A stretch of DNA of 64,000 nucleotides, from assembly GCF_020091585.1 (NCBI RefSeq), contig NZ_CP083582.1:2790001-2854000 (forward strand), given 5' to 3'. Source of the stretch: Kovacikia minuta CCNUW1 (GTDB lineage: Bacteria > Cyanobacteriota > Cyanobacteriia > Leptolyngbyales > Leptolyngbyaceae). Below, in pieces: positions 1-7,396 of this stretch. The translations under genes and the position numbers were made by a program. The notes beneath the pieces were generated by a model, which saw only the letters and a list, made by a program, of their open reading frames with translations, ran no database searches and was not told where the DNA came from. Every line of letters begins with the position of its first letter. Position 1 is the stretch's first letter.

Positions 1-640
1 GCTCAAAATACTTGACAATTCGTGCTGGTAACTTCTGCAACTTGCTGAGATGAGAAATGATTCGTTGCTTCATTTGAGCCAGATTGCGAGACGGTGGCTT
101 CGAGTGAACTCCCTGTTTGACATCACCATTGAGATACTCGGTGGGATTGAGTTCCGGTGAGTAAGATGGCAACAAAAACAGTTCAATCTCCTGTTTGTGC
201 GCTGCTAACCATTGCTGCACTTGGCCGCCGCGATGTACCGGATGTTGGTCTACAATCCAAAACAATTTGCGCTCTCGCTTGGCAATCAGCCGCTCCAGAA
301 ATGTCAAAAACACGGCTTGTGTGAACTTGCTGGTGTAGAGCATAAAGCGAATATTACCCTGGTTGCTGACGCTGGCAATGAAGTTGACTCGCACTCGTTG
401 CTTCTGACTCAGATGAATCTCAGGCGTTTCTCCAATCGGTGCATATCCTCGTCCTGCTTGAGCATCTGAGCGCAGTCCTGACTCATCCCCCAAGGCAATC
501 TCGGCTCCTTCAGTTTTGGCACGGTGCTCAATGCTCGGGTAGGTGTGCTCTAACCACTCCTCTACGGCTTCTGGGTCTTGCTCATAAGCTCGTTTGAGCG
601 GTTTCTGGGGACTGTAGCCCCAGCGCCACAAATACAGCTA
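1..640 (-). pseudogene. IS630 family transposase, C-terminal part (partial)
   Basis: An open frame on the minus strand runs from an in-frame TAG at 638-640 off the left edge of the window. The translation shows the IS630-type DDE catalytic core in order: GDESG (first Asp region near 485), VDQHP (second Asp near 248) and NPTEY (catalytic Glu near 137). The N-terminal helix-turn-helix part is missing and no start codon precedes the coding part, so this is a 5'-truncated copy. The next DNA to the right looks like the end of an ISL3 element, suggesting that insertion removed the N-terminus. The right end of the protein chain lies outside the window. Confidence 0.8.
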
Positions 641-656
641 TGAGGCGTCAATTACA

Positions 657-718
657 TTGGGTTCTTCCGATCTTTTGGTGAAGCGTTCGAGATTAGAAAT
701 AGACGATGATTTTGAGAA
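657..718. mobile_element. Probable ISL3 terminal segment
   Basis: These about 60 bp lie between the truncated IS630 and the IS at 727-2089. Removing that IS and one copy of its 8-bp duplication joins this stretch directly to the stop codon of the ISL3 transposase at 2097. It is therefore most likely the 3' non-coding end and terminal repeat of that ISL3 element, beginning near the GGGTTCTTCCG at 658. The opposite ISL3 terminus is not present to confirm it, because the other side was cut by IS3. Confidence 0.45.
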
Positions 719-726
719 GCACTTTC

Positions 727-2089
727 CTAATTCTAATTAATTGTGTGTTTTCAAGGTCAAGACCTAGCAAGGCTGTTAGGCTCAAAGGTAGATGATTTGG
801 ATTGCGGGAGGTTCGTATGAGCGAAGATGTCTCGACGGTTCCTGGAGACAAGACAATTTGTCTTCCCATCGGTGATGGGGTGGAGTACGACACCTTAGTC
901 CAAGACCGCAAAGCATTTCGCCAGTACCTTGACCAGCAGATTGCTCAACACCCCGAACTATTTCCTGCTGAAATGGAAGCTGGTTATTGCTTCCATGGGT
1001 TTCGCACCTCTGCCAAATTAGGTCTGGTGAGTCGGCGCATACGGTTAGTGGCCAATGGAGAAGCCTATCAACTGCGACCCGATTTTGTCATGCCTTACAT
1101 GATTGGCAATACGGAAGATGTGGAAAAGGGCTTATATCTACGCCAGTTCGGAGTGCCGTTTGATGCCATTGCCCATGTGCTGGGGAAAGACGCGATGTAT
1201 TGGTATCGAGCCTCTCAGTCCTTAGGTCGACCGTCCATTGTAGGAACCACCATCAAAGATGGGGAGGCCATTCCCCCCTCATCTGTTAAGCGATGAAAAG
1301 CATACTTGGTGGCAGGGGGAACGGGTGTATGTGGCAACGACGGTGGGGGAGGGCTGTATTTTAGGGGCCCAGTTGTCGGTAGGAGCGGGAAGCGAGGCGT
1401 TGCAAGAGGCGTACAGAGTATTTGCCCAAGAAGCGAGAGAACTGGATTCACACTACAGCCCCCAAACTCTCAACACGGATGGTTGGGAGGCGACTCAGAA
1501 CGCTTGGAGAGGACTGTTTGCAGGAGTAAACCTGATTCTCTGTTTCCTGCACAGTGTGCTCGCTATCGGCCAACGCTGCCGCTTGCAAGGGGAATTGTGG
1601 CAGAGTTTGCAAGATAAACTGTGGAACATCTATCACGCTCCCGATGCCGCAGAATTTATTGAACGTTTGCGACACCTACAAGCCTGGGCGATTGGGCAAA
1701 ATCTGCCGGAAAGTGTGATGACGAAAATCCTCAATCTATCGGTGAAAGCCTCCCACTTTACCCTGGCTTACCAGTTTCCAGAGGCTCATCGTACCAGTAA
1801 CATGCTCGACCGCTTGATGAATTACCAGGACCGGGTTCTGTTTGCGATGCAGTATTTTCATGGGTATCAGGACTCAGCCAATTTAACCTTACGGGCGATG
1901 GCTATGCTGTGGAACTTCCATCCCTACGGACGGCGCTCTCAATCCAACGCGACTGACACCGTTTCGCCTTTTGAGGAACTCAATGGCTTTTACTACCACC
2001 ACAATTGGCTACGCAATTTCCTGACCGCCTCCTCGATCAATGGCAGAGGTGGAGGTAAATTCAGAAAACACACAATCAGTCAGAACTAG
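727..2089 (+). mobile_element. Insertion sequence, unclassified DDE type, 1363 bp
   Basis: Imperfect inverted repeats of about 25 bp lie at 728-752 and 2064-2088 (shared core ATTGTGTGTTTTC). The element is flanked by an exact 8-bp direct repeat GCACTTTC at 719-726 and 2090-2097, read as the target-site duplication. It landed a few bases beyond the stop codon of an ISL3 transposase, so it is nested in another IS. It carries one frameshifted transposase gene. Confidence 0.85.
817..2089 (+). pseudogene. Frameshifted DDE transposase of the 727-2089 IS
   Basis: Start ATG 817 has GGGAGG six bases upstream. The first frame (817-1296) and the second (about 1259-2089) together make one protein of about 424 residues. 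They join at a run of six C at 1273-1278: with five C the frame reads straight through as ...AIPPHLLSDEKHTWW. Likely catalytic residues are D in LLSDEKH, D in NTDGW and E in FEELNGF, with a C/D-x-x-H motif (CFLHS) after the second D. I do not recognise the IS family with confidence. The shift could be a one-base insertion, an assembly error or a programmed +1 shift. Confidence 0.7.
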
Positions 2090-2096
2090 GCACTTT

Positions 2097-2485
2097 CTAA
2101 GCGACAATGAAACGCTTACTCAGCAGTTCTAAACCAGCCCGTCCAAACATCTGCCGTTTCACCATCTTTAAGCGATTGTTGAAGCCTTCAACCATGCCAT
2201 TGCTCACCTCTAAAACCATGCTGGCTCGCACCGCAGCATAATCCTCGAAAAGACTCTTTGCAAATGCTCGAAACGTTTTGAGTTTGCTCTTGAACGCCTT
2301 CATCAACCAAGGTTCAAACCCTTCTGCTTTACGTTGGCGTAGCAATTGTGAAAACTCCTGAGCCAACTCAACCGCTTCGTTCAAATCCGGATGTGCTGCG
2401 ACCAATCGAGCTAACAAATCGACTTCTTCGGTATCTCGATGTGATTCGGATTTAACAATCAGAAAACTAGCGCGACGTGCCGGAA
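2097..2485 (-). pseudogene. ISL3 family transposase, C-terminal fragment
   Basis: The minus-strand frame ends at TAG 2097-2099 and encodes the typical ISL3 C-terminal region: a long helical segment, then SNGMVEGFNNRLKMVKRQMF, with the conserved catalytic Glu in the VEGFNN motif. The frame is open back to the IS3 end at 2486 and has no start of its own, so everything N-terminal (zinc finger, HTH, first two catalytic Asp) has been lost at the IS3 junction. The other side is split by the 727-2089 IS just downstream of the stop codon. Confidence 0.85.
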
Positions 2486-2521
2486 TGTGTCAACAAGAAT
2501 GAGACAACGTAGAGCGAGAAA

Positions 2522-3580
2522 TTAGTGTTGCTCTTGTCCCTGGGCAGTGGAAACTACCGGCGGATTAATCCAAGCTTCTGTAGGAATGGCAGGAGGCATT
2601 GGCAAACCTTTGACAAAACGTTCTAGATGGGTGAGGTATGCAGCTTGCAACACCTGCTGTCTTTGTTGCGTCACGGCCGGGGCTTGTCCGTAGTGCAAGA
2701 TCGCAGGTGTTAACAAGCCGATACCGCTATGGTGATGGTCGTGGTTATACCACTGGAAAAAGGTTTGACAAAAGGTACGAGCATCTTCAATTGAGCCAAA
2801 CTGTTTGGGAAATTGAGGCTGGTACTTGAGGGTCTTGAACTGCGCTTCGGAATAAGGGTTGTCATTGGACACATGGGGACGAGAATGGGTTTTGGTCACA
2901 CCGAGGTCAGACAGCAACAGGGCAACCGCCTTTGACGTCATCGCGGCTCCTCGGTCAGCATGAATCGTTAACTGTCCGGGCTGGATCTGTTGTTTTTGAG
3001 TAGTTTGCTCAATCAGCCGTTCTGCCAGGGAAGCGGATTCCCGGTGGGCGACCATCCAGCCCACAACATAGCGACTGAAGACATCCAAGATGACATAGAG
3101 ATAGTAGTAAGTCCATTTGTAAGGTCCATAGAGTTTGGTGATGTCCCACGACCACAACTGGTTTGCCCCGGTTGCCAGCAGTTCGGGCTTTTGGTAGTTG
3201 GGGTGGCGTAATTGATGGCGGCGTTCCCTCACTTCGGCATGGTCTGCCAGGATGCGGTACATCGTGCGCATCGAACATAGATAAGTGCCTTCGTCGAGTA
3301 GGGTGGCGTATACCTCCTGGGGGATTGGTCTACAAAACGCTCACTATGCAGTAGATCCAAAACCTGTTGTCCGTTCCTCATTGCTGAGCGCACGCTCAGG
3401 TTTCGGCTTGGGTTTGGGTTCACCCTTAGGCTTTTGCTTGCGATAGTAGCTAGCACGGCTGACCCCCAATCCCTGACAAACCGGTGCAACACCCATTGTC
3501 GGTGCCAGTTGTTCAACGGCACTCATCAATCGCTGGTGTCGCTGGTGTTCGTCGCCAGCGTGATGTTTAAGATCGCACAA
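2522..3580 (-). pseudogene. IS3 transposase OrfB (rve integrase core), broken
   Basis: The reconstructed protein has the IS3/IS150-type integrase core: D in SWDITKL, D in HADRG and E in NPYSEAQFKTLKY. Near 3371 an extra base shifts the frame just after LSNEER, and near 3318 one base is missing, restoring the original phase. Between them the actual frame hits a stop (TAG), so full-length OrfB cannot be made without recoding. In the intermediate frame the expected residues QQVLDLLHSERFVDQSP are readable. Two compensating indels within about 55 bp are unusual and could also be sequence error. Confidence 0.8.
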
Positions 3581-3963
3581 GCTTTTTTTTGAATATCGAT
3601 GATCAACTCGGCTTGTTGCAGCCGTTGGCTGAGCCGTTCATTCTCCCGTCGCAACCGCTCGACCTCAGCATTCAAAGGATTGGCTGGCATAGGTTTGCGC
3701 CCCCGCTTGTTGTCCGTTAACGCTGCCAGTTGTCCGGCTTGTCGTTGTCGTCGCCAGGTCGTCAAGTGCGACGAGTACAGTCCCTCACGCCGCAAAATCG
3801 CACCAATTTGTCCTTCACTACAACTGTCGGTTTCTTGAAGAATCCGTAGCTTGTACTCAGCCGTGTAAATTCGACGTTGTGCTTTTTCTACCACTTCGGG
3901 ATTCGGTACACCGGATGCTTGAGCGCCGTTATGGGCAGGAGTGGAGACAGAAGGCATCACCAT
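3526..3963 (-). CDS. IS3 transposase OrfA (HTH, leucine zipper)
   Basis: 145 residues. The N-terminal helix-turn-helix is of the IS3/HTH_Tnp_1 type (RRIYTAEYKLRILQE, then GQIGAILRREGLYSSHLTTW). A C-terminal heptad-rich segment (AEVERLRRENERLSQRLQQAE) acts as a leucine zipper. In this family OrfA binds the terminal repeats and is joined to OrfB by ribosomal slippage. OrfA here is intact and overlaps the start of the orfB frame, which lies in a different phase. It is probably non-autonomous because orfB is broken. Confidence 0.85.
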   Translation of the reverse strand: MVMPSVSTPAHNGAQASGVPNPEVVEKAQRRIYTAEYKLRILQETDSCSEGQIGAILRREGLYSSHLTTWRRQRQAGQLAALTDNKRGRKPMPANPLNAEVERLRRENERLSQRLQQAELIIDIQKKACAILNITLATNTSDTSD

Positions 3964-4026
3964 AGAAGTTCACCTGAACTAGACAGTAATTTGAAAGTGG
4001 TCAGGTGTCTCATCCATATTGTCACA

Positions 4027-4462
4027 GAGGGAACCCCTTGGCTTTGGTAGTGTGCAGTTGGCGATCAATTGGACTCAGACTGATCTACGAACAGGACAGG
4101 ATTGGCGGAAGTTTTATCTGTCATTTGACACGGCATCTGCTGATGCTGCTGAAATACAAACAGCAGCAAAGACGGCGATCGCTAGCTACCACACTGCATT
4201 TGAACAAGCTCATGGAGCGGGCAAGGCATTTGCGGAGATACCAATGATTCAAGCCTTCTGTCAATGTGCTAGGGGTTTTGAGGATAACAAACCCGTTCAT
4301 TACCCCAGAGCCAGACAGCAACCCGGAGTGGGAAGCATTCCTCCCCATCCTGAAGGCAAAGCATTTGAGTGGTTTGTCGCCAATGATCGTGTCGGAGGAC
4401 CCAAGGTTTCTCTGCCTGAGTTGTGGAACGATTTGGGTTTACCGCTACTAGACAAGCCATAA
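4027..4462 (+). pseudogene. Possible type III CRISPR RAMP protein, C-terminal fragment
   Basis: An open frame enters directly from the IS3 end. The apparent start ATG lies inside the IS3 terminal repeat, so the natural N-terminus is lost. About 145 residues remain, starting PLGFGSVQLAINW. The glycine-rich GFGSV loop followed by a helix, and the closing GGPKVSLPELWNDLGLPLLD, resemble the C-terminal part of Cas RAMP proteins. The identification is tentative and from memory of the family. Support comes from the adjacent Csx2-like N-terminus 40 bp downstream on the same strand. Alternatively it is an unrelated hypothetical protein. Confidence 0.4.
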
Positions 4463-4502
4463 AGTTGCAATCAAATAAGAGCAAGCTGAAACCAAAGCCA
4501 TC

Positions 4503-4619
4503 ATGAAAATCGTTTCTTTCCTGGGTCTAGGAAATTATCAGGAAACAACCTATATTCTCAATTCCAGGCAGTGTAAAACGCCATTTTGCCAGGAGGCGCT
4601 TGTCGATTTTTACACTCTA
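4503..4619 (+). pseudogene. Csx2/TM1812-like CRISPR accessory protein, N-terminal fragment
   Basis: ATG 4503 opens a frame beginning MKIVSFLGLGNYQETTYIL. This closely resembles the start of the CRISPR-associated TM1812/Csx2 (CARF) family, whose first strand and loop read MK-SFLG-GNY-TTY. The following CKTPFCQEAL matches the usual next segment in that family. The frame is cut at 4619 by an IS5 element. After removal of the IS it continues in phase into the fragment at 5513, although that part does not look like the rest of a Csx2 protein. In the family these proteins sense cyclic oligoadenylate made by type III effectors. Here only about 39 residues survive, so it is non-functional. Confidence 0.5.
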
Positions 4620-5510
4620 AGAGCCTATCTGAAAACCTAAGGATGTGTGAGAAGATGGTGATGACCTTATTACAGCGGTTAGGTTCCAATGAACTTCACA
4701 GAAATCGACCCTGGGTTTCTGCTGCCGGACGAGGTATGGGAACGGGTCAAAGCAGCCATTCCCCCCCGAACCTTTGAAGCCGAAAGGAGGACGACCCAGA
4801 ATGGATGACCGCAAAGCCTTAAATGCGATGTTTTATGTGCTGCGAACCGGATGTCAGTGGAATGCTTTACCTCGTTGTTTAGGAGCCTCCAGTACCGTGC
4901 ATGATCGGTTTCAGTTGTGGGTTGAGCAGGGAGTGTTTGAACGCATGTGGGAATTGGGGTTGGAACAGTATGCCGAGATAGTTGGGATCGATTGGGAATG
5001 GATGGCAATGGATGGGGCGATGCTCAAAGCGCCCTTGGGGGGAAAAGCAACGGGTGCCAATCCCACAGATAGAGGGAAGTCTGGCACTAAACGGAGTGTC
5101 TTAAGCGATGGTAAAGGCATCCCGATTGCCATCGCCATTGAAGGAGCGAATCGCCATGACATGAAACTGACTGAGGCAACCTTAGCAGCGCAACGAATCA
5201 TTCCTTCGGACGCTGAAGTTCGCAATCTTTGTTTAGACAAAGGATATGACGATGAGGAAGTGCGGGAAATTCTCAAAGCTTGGGGATAGGTGGGACATAT
5301 TCCACCGCGAGATGAAGGGAAACGAATCATTCATGACATTCCCAACTACCGAGCAAGGAGATGGGTAGTAGAACGAACGCATTCATGGATGAATCGATTT
5401 CGGCGATTGTTGATTCGTTGGGAAAAACATAAAGAAAACTATCTTGGCATGATCCACTTAGCCTGTGCATACATTGTGGTAAGGGCGATTCGGGTTTTCG
5501 GATAGGCTCT
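4620..5510 (+). mobile_element. IS5 family element (IS427-like), 891 bp
   Basis: The inverted repeats read GAGCCTATC(T/C)GAAAACC at 4621-4637 and 5493-5509. A TA duplication lies at 4618-4619 and 5511-5512. Removing the element restores one continuous frame from 4503 to 5980. It carries a transposase gene broken by a homopolymer frameshift and a nonsense codon. Confidence 0.85.
4689..5505 (+). pseudogene. IS5 family transposase, frameshift plus internal stop
   Basis: The reading begins at ATG 4689 (MNFTEIDPGFLLPDEVW) and must change frame at a run of seven C (4761-4767; six would keep the frame) to continue as KPKGGRPRMDDRKALNAMFY. DDE features are D in MAMDGAML, D in CLDKGYDDEE and E in WVVERTHSWMNRFRRL. 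A TAG at 5287-5289 interrupts KAWG-VGHIPPR where homologues have Tyr. IS5/IS427 transposases are often made by frameshifting, so the C run may be natural. The TAG is harder to explain that way and marks this copy as probably dead. Confidence 0.8.
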
Positions 5511-5512
5511 TA

Positions 5513-5980
5513 GAAGCTGGATTAACTCAAGGCTATAACATCGAGACAACCGTCATCGATCGCAGCCAAGTTCCCTACAACCTTCCAGCAGGCGGACAGT
5601 TTGTGGTTATTCTGAAGCAAAAAGGACTCGATGCCGGATTTGAACTTGCCGCGACGGGCATTTTTGTTCGTCCTCTGGCGTTGCTCCGACTCGATCTCAT
5701 TCTCGATCGCCTCCAGCCTGAGTATGAATCAATCATTGTGAAACATCCGGTAATGACAGCACTGAAACCAGAAGGACGATTTTGCGGGCAGCTATTTGGC
5801 GATCGTGACTCCTGGATTAAGTTTCCCAATCGCACCCATCACACTCGTCAACAGATTGAAGCGCTGTTGCAGCCGTTTGAAGTGGAATGGCTAGAGGAAG
5901 AAGACCATCCGGGAGTAACGGCGATCGGTGAGGCAAAACATTGGCATATTTTTCACATCGTGGCGCGTAAAAGAGGTTAA
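5513..5980 (+). pseudogene. Chimeric remnant ending in a methyltransferase C-terminus
   Basis: This is the downstream half of the frame split by the IS5 element. The last about 65 residues (GRFCGQLFGDRDSWIKFPN ... GEAKHWHIFHIVARK) match the C-terminal part of cyanobacterial class I SAM-dependent methyltransferases. The SAM-binding N-terminal half is absent. The preceding segment (QVPYNLPAGGQFVVILKQKG ... IVKHPVM) fits neither a methyltransferase nor what I know of Csx2. The frame therefore looks like a fusion of two or three gene fragments by deletion. It ends just before a strong hairpin. Confidence 0.5.
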
Positions 5981-5985
5981 TGTGA

Positions 5986-6018
5986 AGACCTCCGATTTCT
6001 TAAAGAAATCGGAGGTCT
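5986..6018. terminator. Bidirectional terminator hairpin
   Basis: A perfect 15-bp inverted repeat (AGACCTCCGATTTCT and its complement) surrounds a three-base loop. It lies between the convergent 3' ends of the methyltransferase remnant (+) and the Mop gene (-). The T/A-rich arms near the loop allow use in either direction. Confidence 0.75.
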
Positions 6019-6034
6019 GGCAGAGATGTATGGC

Positions 6035-6244
6035 TTAATCAATGGCAATCATAACATCACTCGCTTTAACAACGGCAAAAGCTTCTTTGCCTACACCTAA
6101 ACCCAGCTTTTCGGCAGAAGCTTTGGTAATAATGGCAGTAATTTCAACTTCTGGAGCAACCTCCAAAACAACTTCTGTATTTACTGCTCCAACTTCGATC
6201 GCTTTGACTGTCCCTTTGAGAGCATTCCGCGCACTAATTTGCAT
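6035..6244 (-). CDS. mop: Molbindin (Mop/TOBE domain molybdate-binding protein)
   Basis: 69 residues, a single TOBE/Mop domain: MQISARNALKGTVKAIEVGA ... TAIITKASAEKLGLGVGKEA ... VVKASDVMIAID. This is the standard molbindin length. ATG 6244 was chosen because GAGGAG lies about seven bases upstream, while longer starts have no such site. Such proteins oligomerise and bind or store molybdate and tungstate in the cytoplasm. It is divergent from modA, with a roughly 350-bp shared control region, which supports a role in molybdate homeostasis. Confidence 0.9.
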   Translation of the reverse strand: MQISARNALKGTVKAIEVGAVNTEVVLEVAPEVEITAIITKASAEKLGLGVGKEAFAVVKASDVMIAID

Positions 6245-6478
6245 TCCTAACTCCTCGATAATAGCAATTTGATAGTAGTGCAAAATCAATTACACGCTAT
6301 TAGAATTTTATCAGAAAAAATGGGGTTTTCAAAGTATTAAAAATTCGATTAAAACCATAAAAATAATAGAATTTAAGGCTATTTTTGTATGAAAAAGTAC
6401 ATTTCTATTTGCACTTGAGGCTTTAGATTACAAGCCGTATCAAAGTTTCTAGCGATTCAGCTCAAGCTTATACTCAAT

Positions 6479-6524
6479 AGATAAATTTGATTAATTGCTA
6501 AAGATAAGTTTGATTGATTGCTAA
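6479..6524. promoter_or_regulatory. Tandem 23-bp direct repeat upstream of modA
   Basis: Two head-to-tail 23-bp copies (6479-6501 and 6502-6524) differ at only two positions and share the core TTTGATT-ATTGCTAA. They lie 69-114 bp upstream of the modA start, in the AT-rich region shared with the divergent mop gene. Directly abutting copies at this place suggest a repeated regulator-binding site for the mod genes. No known ModE-type palindrome is evident. Confidence 0.45.
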
Positions 6525-6592
6525 ATTTTTCATAGCAATTTTCCTGAATAATGTATGATGTAGTGCCCTTGTAGAGTACCTCAAAGGATTGT

Positions 6593-7387
6593 ATGAAAAG
6601 GCAACGATTTCTAGTCTTGATCACACTTTTGGTTCTGGCTTTCAGTTTATCGTTTGGAATGCGATCGCTCAATCCTCTAGCGGCGATCGCTCAGTCAAAT
6701 ACTCAATTAGTTGTTTCTGCGGCTGACAGTCTCACAGATGCGTTAAAAGAACTAGCACCGCTCTATCGTCAAGTTCGCTCCAATGTCACGGTGCGTTATA
6801 ACTTCGCTAGCTCTGGCGCACTCCAACAGCAAATTGAAAACGGTGCGCCTGCGGATGTATTTATCTCGGCAGCGGCGAAGCAAATGGATGCCTTACAGCA
6901 AAAGAATTTGCTTGTTGCGGGCACTCGCCGCAATCTACTCACCAATCGGCTGGTGCTGGTGGTTCCCAGGAAAACCTCTGGAATTTCCAATCTGAAAAGT
7001 TTAACCGATGTGCGAGTCAAGCGAATTGCGATCGGCGATCCACGCAGTGTTCCCGCTGGGCAATATGCTGAAGAAGCCCTGACCAAGGCGGGATTGTGGA
7101 ATCAACTGAAACCGAAATATGTGCTGGCAAGTAACGTCCGGCAGGTGTTGCAGTTTGTGGCAGCAGGCAACGCCGATGCAGGATTGGTGTATTTGACGGA
7201 TGCCAAAACGACCGACCAGGTTAAAATCGCTCAGACGATTCCGTCCAATCTGCATTCTCCGATTATCTATCCGATCGCCGTTTTGAAAAACAGCCGCAAC
7301 CCAACTGCCTCCAGGGATTTTGCTCAGTTTTTATTCAGCGGCACCGCGAGAAAAGTGTTTGAAAAATACGGTTTTACTGCAACCTGA
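6593..7387 (+). CDS. modA: Molybdate ABC transporter substrate-binding protein ModA
   Basis: 264 residues. A signal peptide covers roughly residues 1-34 (charged MKRQR, hydrophobic core, cut near AIAQS). The mature part begins with the ModA signature LVVSAADSLTDALKELAPLY and continues with FASSGALQQQIENGAPADVFISA and GDPRSVPAGQYAEEAL, the Ser/Tyr-lined oxyanion site. It captures molybdate or tungstate in the periplasm. The start ATG has AAAGGA upstream. It is followed nine bases later by the fused permease-ATPase gene, forming a two-gene operon. Confidence 0.95.
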   Translation: MKRQRFLVLITLLVLAFSLSFGMRSLNPLAAIAQSNTQLVVSAADSLTDALKELAPLYRQVRSNVTVRYNFASSGALQQQIENGAPADVFISAAAKQMDALQQKNLLVAGTRRNLLTNRLVLVVPRKTSGISNLKSLTDVRVKRIAIGDPRSVPAGQYAEEALTKAGLWNQLKPKYVLASNVRQVLQFVAAGNADAGLVYLTDAKTTDQVKIAQTIPSNLHSPIIYPIAVLKNSRNPTASRDFAQFLFSGTARKVFEKYGFTAT

Positions 7388-7396
7388 CGAGGAGAC

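Larger units (their letters stand above)
2486..4026 (-). mobile_element. IS3 family element, 1541 bp
   Basis: The terminal inverted repeats start TGTG at 2486 and end CACA at 4026, and about 16 of 20 bases match (shared GATGAGACA-type core). Two genes lie on the minus strand, orfA and orfB. The flanking triplets (GAA left, GAG right) do not match, so there is no clean target duplication. Left flank is ISL3, right flank is a RAMP-like gene fragment, which suggests a deletion or rearrangement at one end. Confidence 0.85.

Noticed and set aside
4019..4026. ATG at 4019 as the genuine start of the RAMP-like protein
   Set aside because: These bases belong to the IS3 terminal inverted repeat, so the start is an insertion by-product.
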